Of a stretch of DNA of 64,000 bases, positions 46,753-58,153 are shown in pieces. The stretch is from Pelecanus crispus. Its lineage: Eukaryota > Chordata > Aves > Pelecaniformes > Pelecanidae. The position numbers and the translations under genes are program-made. The stretch is from positions 39,829,044 through 39,893,043 of the forward strand of contig NC_134649.1 in assembly GCF_030463565.1 (NCBI RefSeq), written 5' to 3'. The notes under the pieces were generated by a model that saw nothing but the letters and a program-made list of their open reading frames with translations, did no database searches and had not been told where the DNA came from. Each line of letters begins with the position of its first letter. The first letter of the stretch is position 1.

Positions 46753-49700
46753 CGTTAACCTTAGCCAATGCATTGTTAAGTTTAATAATGACTAGTTAAC
46801 ATTAAAGCACAAAGGATAAAATATATAGACAAAGACATATTTTGGCAGAGATTTTTGTTGTGTTTTTGAAGCCAGATTCCTACCCAAGTAAATGGTCATT
46901 GGTCATCTGAATCATCGACATTGTCTTGGAAAATTCACCCTTCATATTGCACCATCCTGGTTTTCCCTTGTTCAGCAATTGACACTAAGCCATGGACCAC
47001 TATTTAGGGTAACTTAGCCAGAGCCCACCTAAGTGAGAGGTCTGGAATAGGAAGGCACCTAAATGAGATGCCAGGCAGTGAGCTCTGGGAATCACAGAGC
47101 CAGGGTGTAGATAGGCAAAGGAAAATAAAGGTTTTGAATGCTAAAACTTAATGTCATTTCTTATTGTTTATCTCATTAATTTGTAGTCCCCAGAAACCAC
47201 ACTCAAAGGTTACTGTGCACAGGCCCTCCAGCGGGAGGATAAGAGAACTATAGGAATAAATCCAAACCTCATCTGAACTGACAGGCTGTTTTTCAGTGCA
47301 AGTTATGCAACATGTTAGTACCTCTAGGTATAGGACCAGTGGGATTTAAACTTGTACAGCAGATGGTCCGTGCATCATTGCTGGAATGCGCCTGCTGACC
47401 CTAGGGCAGAGCCTGAATGGACTTCAAAAGAGAGACTGAGCATGCTTCAAAGTGTTATTGTTTAAATGTTCCACTAAATGGGGACTCCGGAACAAAATAT
47501 CTAGCTGAGGTCAGTCTGAAAAATGTCAACACACATAATGAGAAAACAGCATGTTGTGTGAGAAAGAATATTTCATAGGGGTATTCTGGCTATTTGGAGT
47601 TGAAAAAACCCACTTTTATCATGTGTGTCAGCAGGTTGTCATAATCTAAGTGTCTTTCCTCATGAGCTGGGAGCTTCATTTGCTTTTGTTGCAAAGAGCA
47701 AGATCTGTATGTGAAGGTCATAAAAGCCTTCAGAAAGTGTAGTTTGTCCACAGGCAGGTATGCTGGGACAACATCAACCAAAGTTATGGCAAAGGTGTGT
47801 TGCAATACGGCATTGACTTAGCCTTGGCAGCCTCTCTCCCACTCACTTCAGAGGAAAGCCTGTAAGGACCCTGTGTTTGGTTTAAGAGCATGATCCTGTG
47901 ATTTATAATCAGGTACTGTGTTCTGTTCTGTTCCTCCCAAAGCCTGTAATGCCCGCTCATAGCATATCCTTTCACCGGTGTAATCCACAAGTTTTGGCTT
48001 CTCCTCACTCTATTCAGGGGGAATTTCAGTAGAAAAAGGATTGGGTTCGTGTTCAACTCAATAGGATTAATATCACAAAGGAAGATTTCTTAGGCAAGTC
48101 AAGCTTAACAAGATCAAGCCTTCAGTAGGAAATTCAAGATTTGGCCTTTGATTTACTGGTCTGGCTGGGCTGCATCTTAGGCGTTGTAAATATCAATGGT
48201 CTGGTAGCTTTTGTTCGATAAAAGGTTTCCGTGTTGGCCACTGGCAATTCAACATGGGTGGCTGAAAAATAATTTCCTTTGCTGGAAGCTAACAGCACAA
48301 CCTGAACTTTCACAGCACGTTGTCCTGCTGGGGCATGCCTATATCTTGATGGATACACATTACAATAACATGTAGATTAAAAGCTAGCCCTCCCTGCAGA
48401 TGTAATAATGATCCAATGCCAGGAAGAGCAAACAAGACCCATGTTAAATAAAGGGAAGGCTTGTTCCTTTCACATATATTGATATGAGATATTCAATGAG
48501 ATCAGCCGACTTGGCATGCTGGGATGAAAAGAAAGCTACCAGGCAAGGTAAAAAGCTAAAGTGCTCTGGAGACCTATGAGAAAGTGAGGTGTCATTAAAC
48601 CAAGAAGATAACTTGGGCCTGTTTGTAGAGTCTTTCTATCTTTGTAACATGTTGTAACTGACACAAAACTTGAATAGTAATCAATTTAAGTGGGTCAAAA
48701 ATAGCATCCACACCCTCCCTGGAGTCCCAGTTGTTACACTCAGTATCACTACTGAGCTGTTAGCTATGGCCCAGATTAAGCAAAAACTGCAAAAAGGTAC
48801 CTAACCTAATATGAATTTAGCAAAGCTTTCAGGCTTATGCTTATCTTCAGTGTATGCTTAACTTCAGCAAGTATAGAAACTCTTTGTTAAATAAGACTTT
48901 TAGACCTGCAGAGAGCTGATAAAAAATCATTCAGAGTTTCACCTTTTTTATTCTGTTTGCTGAGCGCTACAAATAGCTGATACTCAATGTGTAGATTGTT
49001 GCAAGTATTCAGTAGTCAAAATTCAAAGTGTGTCAGTAAGTTAAAGGTGACCTGTTATCTCAGTGTTCCCAAAGCAGAGGAGTTACAACACATTGCTGAT
49101 TAACATAATTGGTTTTAGGAATCCTGGTTCCCTGGAAATACTGTCACTCCAAAACAGACGCACTCTGCAAACTCTCCAAACTTCAGCTCGTTAAACTGTT
49201 CATGGAGAATGAAAAGCATGAGTCAAGACAAAGTGAATTTGTTTAAAAAATCTGGACAAAACTTTGCACAACAGGGAAATAAACTCCAGTAAACCGAAGG
49301 AAAAGATATTACATCCATTACTCAGTTCGCATTTTTTACTCGAGTATAATAGGACTATAAACATTTTCTGTCAACAGCTTACAAAGAAACTTGTTCTGAA
49401 AGTGATGCATGGTGAGAACTTGCATCTAAATTGGGTACATCTAAATTAGACTCTGAATACAGAACATTCCCAAAGGTGGCTTTTGGTTAGAGCTAGTCAA
49501 GTAACGCAGAAAAGAGTCCACAAATATTGAAAGAAAAAACACCCCCAAACCTCACAGGAGTCCTCCCTCCTTATGTTCATTGTGCAGGAGTATTTGGGGG
49601 ACAGCATGTTTATTTGGGTTTGCACTTTGTGGGCAAGCGGCCTCCAGTTCTTGCAGAAAAAACGCTATTTGGTATTCTCCTCTTAGAGTGCAAAACGTGG

Positions 49701-52700
49701 CCAAGAGTTTTGCTGAACAAGGAAGGACTTATAAATGCACTGGGTGAGGCCTACAACATTTCAGTTCTTGGCTTCAGTAGGTGGCAGAGATTCTTTAAAT
49801 TCTCTTGCTCATTTACATTAAGCAAACAAACATAATTCCCAAACCACGAAGCCCACAAATTAGGTACGTAGCTAGTCTATGTAATCACAGGTTCCCTTTA
49901 TGGTTACTTTTATCTTCCCTCTCTCTCTCAAGCTTTCCCCTGCCTATTTCGCTGATGGTCTTTATTAAGCCCCACATTCTACAAACATTTATGCGCATGA
50001 TTTACTTTATGCTTTTAAGCAGTTGCAGAGAGTTCAATAGGTGTTAAATAGATAATGAACTAGAACACAATAGAACTGCATATCTGCACAGATCAGACTG
50101 AACCAAGTGAAGTTACAGCTGTACAGAAAGTTCAGCACATGGGTAAGAGTTTGCAGGGCCTTAGCTTGTATGATCTCCCAGAACTGGCATTTGTGTTTGT
50201 GCAGCACCTGACACAAAGGGACTTCGAATCTGACCAGGATCCCTAGATCCCAACGTGCTGTAAGTAATGAACTGCTATAGGGACTGTAATTAGGCACCAA
50301 ACAGCAAGTACTCAAAGTTCATGAAGATGCTAGCACGGGGTATTGCCAATTCATTTGCTGACGTTTCCATCTGTAGATTGTTCATTCAAATGCTGCCTGT
50401 TTTGGGAATGCTAAAAGATTCCCACCACCCATCAGCTGCTACCTGACTTCTTTAAAATAAACTTGTCTTAATGGGCATGTGCCTGGATCACCAAAGAAAC
50501 TATCAAATTTGGCACTGTGCTGCAGTGGGAAAGCCAAGTCCGGGCGGTAGTGATTGCTCTACGTTTTTACTCTCAGATATCCTATCATTAGGTCAAGGTT
50601 GTGGCACAGTGACATGGGGCAATGACACCCCCCTGCCTGCACGTTGCCTGTCCAGCGGTTAAATCATTGTTATTCCAGACATTTGTCACACACCATTATA
50701 CAGGGGTACACTTAATATCAACTGAAAAAAAAGGTGAATGACTGTAAGCACTTTGTCAAGGCTTTAGCGGATATTCAGCAGTGACAGCAGCATGCCAGGC
50801 TGAGGCCCAGCCAGCAACTGGCAAGGCATGTTTTATGTAGCGTTGTGAACACAGGCTATGCAAATGTATTCAAAGGATGTTCTAGAGGCAAATCGGTTGG
50901 AGCTAAATTTGCTCAGATGCTCTTGAGTCTGCTTATTAGAGCCCTTAGCCTGAAAATTAGCTGGAACTGATGAGTCGAATCAGAGCTGACTTTAAGATCT
51001 TTGCGTATTAAGAAAACCACAACTGGATTAAATGTGTGCATGTCTATATAGCATGGAAATTCAGCTCTGATGCCTCCTCCTGCTACTCCCATGATGAGGT
51101 CTTCAAAACACTTAATCTGTGGAGAGCTCCTGTAGAGGACTGGGCAACTATTTTGCCTTAAGTTTTTAAGTTAAGAAAAAATGAAAAGATAGTTTTCTCT
51201 TCCATCACGGTTTTTGATTTTTGTACCTGCATTTCATTTTGCCTGGGGAGTCACTCCCTGGCAGTGCACTGACGCCTTCCCTCTCCTCTTATATGTTCCA
51301 TTACCAAAGGTGAATAATCAAGACAAATATGAAGAACGAGCAAAGTATGTACTCACTTACTCAGATAATGAACGTGAAGGATGAAATCACCTCAATCCTG
51401 AATTAAAAACAACTATTTGAGGATCCCGTTATGGTGGCAAAAGATACTGGAAGGAGGTAGGATGTGTTGTGTCAATGGCAGTGGTACTTTTGCTTCCTTG
51501 GACTTCTTCCCCTTATAAGGGCAATTGTTGAAACCTTTCTTTCACCTGAGTATTGACTTTATACTCTAAGAAAGAAAACTGTGTCTTGAGCAGTGGTTTA
51601 AGCCAGTTTCTCCAAGACAACTGGTGGAGTGTATCTGCTCAGCCACAGGGCATTTTCACAGATTGTGTACATTTGCCGCATTTGTGGCTGCCTCTGCAAT
51701 CATTCCCAGAGCTCCAGGACAGTGGTTCTGCCATCTCCCTGCCTCAGTCACCCTATGCCAGACATTAACTTGGACCAGCCTTGCCCTTATGGCAGCTACA
51801 CTGTGCCTGACCCCTGCCTGGGTGTACAAAGGTGGGAAAAGGGTGGGCCGTTTCCTGCCCTTAAACAACTGAGCACTGTTAGCTCAGGGACAATTGAGCC
51901 TCTGGTGTTTATACTGTCTTTGTCTGGATAAACTGTATGGATACAGTCCCAACGCAGTCACTAGGAGATTTTCTTGCTTATTTTCGTGGTGCTGGCATTT
52001 CACCTTTAATGTGTATTTTAGGCATCCCCATCTTGAATCAGTATCTCAAGCCTCTTAAAACTGCACTGTAGTTATGCTTGGATTTATTTTTTAGTACTTG
52101 TCTTTTGCTGAGGAAACCAAAACTGGGCACAGTTTTATAATGTATGGGCTTCTTGGTGCCCTGTAGAAGGTAAAGGTCACCTCCCTGTGACACGTTAAGT
52201 GATGCCTTTGCGTAGCCTACTCAAGTATCCTCAAAGAATTTGGCGCCAAGGATGTCCCAAGGGATTGGCTTCCCCATGCCACCTTCCAGGATTTGAGCAC
52301 TCAGCTCAATATAAATCTCAAATTATTGCTGAGGCAGAGAGAGATATTCAGTATCTTGCACTTCACAGAACCCGTTTTGTACACACCAGCTATAATGTAA
52401 GGAACTCAGGTCAAATCAGAGAATTTCTCTTCTTTCAGCCTCCAGCTTTTCTAATTGTGTTGCAATGATTGGTCTCCAGCTGTGAGGAAATACAGAAAGC
52501 TTCTTATTTAGTAAGTTTTCAGTAATCCTAAAGAAGCCAATTCCTTCCTTCCCAGAATGGCACAGCCTGCATTCCTTCAGAAACATCTTCCTAAATAACA
52601 CCAGACACTGAAAATACCTTTCCAGCCCCATAGGCTGGGATAGGACTTATAGTATGGTTGCACTGACAGTCAGCATGCTTGCCATTTCCTTCTGGATTCT

Positions 52701-55700
52701 TCCTTTCTTTATTTTTGATGGTGTGTTAGATCTGCTAACAGAGGAGGAGGTCCTGTAGAGGTGAGACCATCTTCTACTCAAGAGATATTGAGAGGTAGAC
52801 CTATTTGGATTTTTTGCTTGCCTTTGCATTCAATTTGTACATCATCCTGGGGCTGCATGCAATTCTTCAGTGTGAACAACATCTGGAAAAAATGCTTAGG
52901 AAAAACTACAGATCTAAAATAAAAACAAAAATAAGCCCTACCAAACAAACAAACCCTTGTATTTGTCCCTAGAGCTTAGTGACTAAAAGATGACGGCATA
53001 GAAGGTTCCTGGATTTATTCATCCTCAAGCATCCTTTTCTTCCTCAATGGCAATTATACTCCTGAGAAAAAGTCAGAGCTGGTGAGATCTAGCCTTGGCA
53101 TCTTTCAGTGGATTATTCCTAAAGTAAAGAGGCTTTTCCAAGCCTGGTGGTTTCAGATGTTATGATCAATGTTTATTCATTTGTCCTCTCTTTCCACGGA
53201 ACTGGCAATGGCTGCTATTTCTGTATCCAATACCACTGTTATGTCTGTTGCTCTAATCTAGCTACTTATATGGTCTCCACCATCATAATGTTTGAGCACA
53301 TCCCAAGAATTAAAAAAAAAAAAAGAAAGAAAACCCCTAGAACAATAACAAACTCTCTCTTTCTTCCTTCCCAGCCTGATCTTAATAAGAGTCTTGAGGT
53401 TTTGTGCTTGTATGTGTGTGAGGAACTTACTGAGGAAAAGCTGAATTGAAGAAATGGGTCCTACCTTCAGTTGTGAAAACAGAGTGGGAAAGGCTGGCAT
53501 GGGAGAGGCCACACCAGTGACCTGGGCTGCTACAGGAGTCTGCCAGGACTACATGCGCTTCCCCTACTTTTTCTGCTCCTTGGCCCCTGGCTCAGTAGTG
53601 TTTTCCATGATTCCTGGAATCTGGCAAGTCGTAAAAGTTATGAGGGGCAGAGGGTAGATGTGGGTTTTTCTTTTGACGAGGAAAACTATTATTTCTGCCT
53701 GGAGACAAGTTGCCCCTATCGGCTGTCAGTGGAGGTGTTGCTTCTATTTATTCTGACCACATTTGCATCAAGATCAGTGTTTCTCAGTGTCTCTTTTCCA
53801 TCTTTTTCTGGGGATTGTTGTATACTGTTCCTGTGGACACTGAAGTCACCCAAGACAAAATTTATCCTGCAAATTTAGTCTCTGTTTTAGATAGCTTTCT
53901 CTCTAGAAGGCTGTGACTAGTTTTTAATGGCTTGTTGGGAGCCTGGTCTCATCTGCTCACCTATTACCCAGTTTCAGTGCTCTGGACCTGCAGTCCAGGG
54001 GAAGGAAAGGTTGATGAGCCTTCAGGTCCATCAGCTTTGGGCCTTATCTGCAGGGAAGAAAGCAAATCCCATGTGCATGAGATAGGCTCAGTCTTGTTGA
54101 AGATTTAAGGGTGTTAAATCCTACCTGAATATAAAAAAGCTGAAGCTCTTGCCATGTGCTCTGAATCCAAGAGCAGCAAATGGAAGAATTACCAATGTGT
54201 AAGAAAATAAGTAAACGCATGCCAATATTAATTGGAGAAACATGTCCTTCTCACTGACCTTAGCCTGTGTGACTGTACCTCTGCTGTAAGGGACATGAGC
54301 CCTTGATTTCTCCTCTGTAACCAGTAGACAGAAACCTCATTTCCAGCTGAGGGATTAAACTGCACGTGAGGAAATGACTGAGTACATTCTTGACACACCT
54401 TTTTTTAGACCTGGATCAATGAAAAGAAGTATCATTATGTCTCATATTTGGGCTGGAAACTAAGCAATTTGCGTACTTGCAGGAATGAGATACAGTTGTC
54501 TCAAAAGTTTTTGTTGGCAATAGGACAGGCAGCTGTCAACACTTCAGTCTAGAAGTAGATGCAGCTCATTAGGACAGTTGGATATCATCAGATTAGCTGG
54601 GCTTGGAGATAGGGTGAGACAGGAAAACATATGACAAGAACTGGCATCACAAACCCTCCCCCTTCAGAAATACTACCTCAAAACCAAGGAATGTTGTGAT
54701 CAGTCGTAGCCAATATCAATAGAATATATCCTAATTTAAGGGCAGACTTGCCAAGTATTTCAGCATGGGTTTCAGTGCCCCTGGTACACATAAAAGTTAT
54801 GGCATCAGTTCTGGATTAGTTACTGGGACTTCGGTAATGATGTTCCTGGCATAGCACTCCTTGCAAACACGTACTTTGGAGGAGTTCCCATACATTTTTT
54901 TATTGTCCACTAGAGCTGTGGTGGCAAGCTGTGTGAAATCTATCCAGAAAACTGGAAAAAATCAAAATCAAAAGGGAAAAAACCAACCAAACCCGATCAG
55001 AGATGGCAAAGCCTTTCTTGTGTAGACCTAAAACAAGGTCTGAAATATGGGTTGACTATGTACAAGTCATGGAGGACAGAGTTTTAGACTTTCTTCCAAT
55101 GCCCTTAGATGACTGCCTGAAATACTCTGTTCAGTTTTAGTACCATAAAGATGCTTGCAGACTGGAAACAATTCAAAGATGAATGGCAACAAGAGCAACA
55201 GCAAGAAATACCTGGGTGGCGGCAGGGACTAGTTTTGAAGCTTAAATAGACTTGGCTCAGTGACAGACAAAGGTAGCCAAGGTCCTCGACAATACTCCAT
55301 GTGTATCTGAAAAATGTAAATGGCAGCAGGCAGGTGAAGTGTTTGTCAGCGTGTATTGCCGTGATTTGTTTTTGTCTTCAAAACCTCTTTGTTGTAAGCA
55401 CACTTCTCTTTTCAGAGCTTGAGCCTTAGCTTTGCAACCCAAGCAGCAGGGATACCTTATGTTTCTTTAGGACTTTTCATCGGATGGTACCCAAATGCTT
55501 TACAAGGGTGAATTAAAGGACCTTCACGTTAAAAACCTAAAAAAAATAAGGAGGATTAATTTCTTTCTCCCAAAATGCAGTCAGCTCTGGAGTAAAGTAA
55601 AAGAGGACCTGGATTCTCCGGTGGGTGAGATCCTTCTCCCTTTACATTACCACAGAGTCACAAAGGAAGGATTTGTTATCCACTCTTAGTTCATATCTGG

Positions 55701-57582
55701 GGACCCTGTGAGCAAAGGAAAGAACAGTTCCGCAGTCATCGAGACTGCAGTGCAACAAGCAGCACCAGGACTAGAAATTATATCAAATTAAAATGTAGGG
55801 GAGGAATAAAAGACACAGAATTGCAATTTCCTTGAAGGGTATTACGCTTCATCATCATAACTGGTGCCTCCATTCTTAATAATTATGAGGATGTACCGAC
55901 AAGGGTTTGATGTTATTTCTCTGCTGAGCAGCACCTCTGCTTTCTCAGTACTGATTTAAGGTTGCTACAGCAACACCAAAACCACTTCCTATAGACTGTA
56001 GATGTGCTCTGCAGGCCTCCCAGGCCTCCAAGGTTAGCAGAAGTTATGAAACTTCATGGAGGAAATACAATGCAAACTACTAAGAGATGTGGAAACCTTA
56101 AACGGGGATGTAACTTCAACCACTTCTTAGTCAATGCCAAGGGAAAATAGGAGTGTGATGGTCTTACATTTAAAAACCTCTTTATTTCTGGGGCAACTTT
56201 TATTCTGTTAATAATCAAGAGGAGACTGCTTTATTAAGAAAAGAAACATTTTTTTTTTTTATTTTAACAACTCCCTTAAAACAGTATTTCTGTGCACAAC
56301 AAGCCTGCATGACATCGTTTTAAGCCTTATACTTGTATTCACCATTCATTTAGCTTTCATTACTGACAAAATCTCAAATGCCAGAGGATGTGCAAAACCT
56401 GCTGGACGATTTGCAAAGTCTTCCGGTGTTGGAAATTTTTCTAATGATGAAATACTTTATTAATTGCTTCTATTTTATCTGATTACTGGCTATTGCCACA
56501 TGAATCCTGAGGGCTTTGCAACAAGGAAGATCTGCACTCCTTAAATTATAATTTCTGGGATTATGCTAAAATGCTGTGTAAAAACTAGTATTCATTATTA
56601 TTCAGGCATTTCTCAGTTTCAAACATATCTTCCATGAGACTTTAGCTGAGAAAAAACAAGGAATACACGTCTAGGCTCTTTACTAATAAAATCCCCAACT
56701 ACTCCTGTAGAATTTGATTTACTACTCAATTGTATTGGTGCGATCCTGGGAAGGAAAGTTTAAGATCCGCTTAACCTCGAGTTTCTTTTCCAATACACTT
56801 CCTACTGAATTCTGTGAATTGGGGATGGCTTGAGTAGTGTTCCTGCTAAAAGTGTTCCCAGTGCTTTTGATGTTGAGCTTTTGCTTGTTGGCTGTCACGT
56901 GTCCTTGGCTGTAACAATAATACAGCAACTTCCACTGGCTTCCCCTCATATTCTCAGAACAATTCCGATTTTGTTATATGCCAAGACAATCATAAAGCAA
57001 AGGACCATAAGTTTGGGGCCTTGTTTCTGCAAGCACTGCTGATGAAATTACTCCTGGAATATTGCAGCTAGTTAAAATATCACCTTGCTAGAAAGTATCA
57101 GCAGACTGAAAGGAAGAGAACATCAGAGAGCTTGAGAGACTCACCCGTAACAAAAGATTGGAAGAACAGCTTTTGAACAAAAAGACAAGTGGTGAATTTG
57201 GCAGGAGCACAAACACGAAGGTGAGTGTGGATGTTTATACAGAAACATGGGAAAGATCTCATCTGCTTTATAGCTGAGTCAAGGGATGTAGTTACTCTAC
57301 ATTTATCCCCTGATCTAGATACAACATGGCCAAAAGGATGTATTGTGTAGCTGGGATATGACCAGGTCAGAGTCCCACACAAGCCAGTGACTTCAGCTGC
57401 TGGCACCAAGGTGCCCTTGCCACAGCACTTCCTTGTACAGCACACCACAGGGCGGGCAGATCTCCTGTAACCACGTCCCCTGGCCCAGCAACAGGTGCAG
57501 GAAGGTGTTGGACTAATGGTATGACATCGATGCAAAGAAAGTGCCCTTTGACTATTAGAAAACAAATTCCAGCAGCGTGACC
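46753..57582. other. Long unannotated stretch
   Basis: No gene, RNA or confident repeat was recognised in about 10.8 kb. Simple tracts: A13 at 53312-53324 and T12 at 56249-56260. CAGTGTTCCCAAA at 49061-49073 resembles a hAT terminus, but no partner was found. The 155-codon minus frame at 57098-57565 begins at TTG. Its run of cysteines (about residues 14-49) is unrelated to any family I know. Confidence 0.5.
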
Positions 57583-57720
57583 AGCTGGGTTAGCTCAGTT
57601 GGTTAGAACATGGTGCTAATAACGCCAAGTTCACAGGTTCAATCCCTGCTTACTGCAGGGGGGTTGGGCTCGATGATCTCGCAAGGTCCCTTCCAACCCA
57701 AAGCATTCTATGATTCTATG
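57583..57720 (+). mobile_element. tRNA-Ile(AAT)-headed SINE with CR1 tail (TguSINE1-like)
   Basis: The head (57584 to about 57650) is a decayed tRNA-Ile: A box TAGCTCAGTTGG (57591-57602), anticodon stem-loop TGGTGCTAATAACGCCA with anticodon AAT at 57618-57620, and B box GGTTCAATCC (57636-57645). After a short linker the tail (about 57657-57720) carries the CR1 3' end phrases CTCGATGATCTCGCAAGGTC and CCTTCCAACCC, and ends ATTCTATGATTCTATGA, the CR1 terminal octamers. RNA polymerase III would start it from the internal boxes, and CR1 reverse transcriptase would recognise the tail. TGACC flanks both ends (57578-57582 and 57719-57723), but the right copy overlaps the octamer, so a target duplication is uncertain. 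The architecture matches a SINE family I associate with passerine birds. Confidence 0.85.
57584..57655 (+). pseudogene. tRNA-Ile(AAT)-derived head, not a functional tRNA
   Basis: The cloverleaf can be traced, but the D stem is broken (GCTC faces GAAC instead of GAGC) and the acceptor 3' strand is lost at the junction with the CR1 tail, so it should not be annotated as a tRNA gene. A tRNA scanner may score it because the A and B boxes and the anticodon arm remain good. Confidence 0.75.
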
Positions 57721-58004
57721 ACCTGTTAGGCTGGGAGGCAGGTACCCACAACAGACCCACTGCTAACAGCTGGGGTGCATTTAAAACTAGGTTGTGCAAA
57801 ATCTTAGAGACTATGCAGTATGCAGCGGCCCAGCATAGGCTGGGAGACAGCTGACTTGTGGGATGTTGGAGGTCTGCAGAGATCTCCATGGGTCTTAGGC
57901 TTCTCTTCCTTCTGATTTCTGCCCTGCCAACGTTTGAGTGCATTACTGTCCTGTCATGTGATTTGTTTTATAACCCAGAGGGGACAGATGAATTCCTTCT
58001 ACAG
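57721..58004. other. Unannotated non-coding DNA
   Basis: Nothing recognisable between the SINE and the candidate exon. Confidence 0.5.
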
Positions 58005-58153
58005 CAACAATATTTTTTGTGATGCCAATGCCATGACCTTTATTCATGAAAAACAAAGTAGAAATGGGGAAAGCAGGGTGGAGCTCCATCAGAAATGTGA
58101 TGTAAACAGCTACAAAGACGTGGCTGTGCTCCTCCAAAGCCATTTCCCACCAG
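58005..58153 (+). other. Candidate exon of unknown gene or lncRNA
   Basis: Bounded by an acceptor-like TTCCTTCTACAG (57993-58004) and a strong donor CCACCAG|GTAAGA (58147-58159), the 149 bp are open in the frame beginning at 58006 (49 codons). The upstream in-frame sequence is also open back to 57934. The peptide has mixed polar composition and I recognise no family. The polypyrimidine tract is short and the minus strand is also open, so coincidence remains likely. Confidence 0.22.

Noticed and set aside
49061..49073. hAT-like terminus CAGTGTTCCCAAA
   Set aside because: No matching inverted terminus or 8-bp duplication was found in the following few hundred bases.
57098..57565. 155-codon minus-strand frame with clustered cysteines
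   Set aside because: It starts at TTG, not ATG, the cysteine spacing matches no domain I know, and it lies in non-coding-looking DNA next to the SINE.
57584..57655. Genuine tRNA-Ile gene
   Set aside because: The D stem is broken and the acceptor 3' strand is replaced by a CR1 tail with terminal octamers, which is diagnostic of a SINE.
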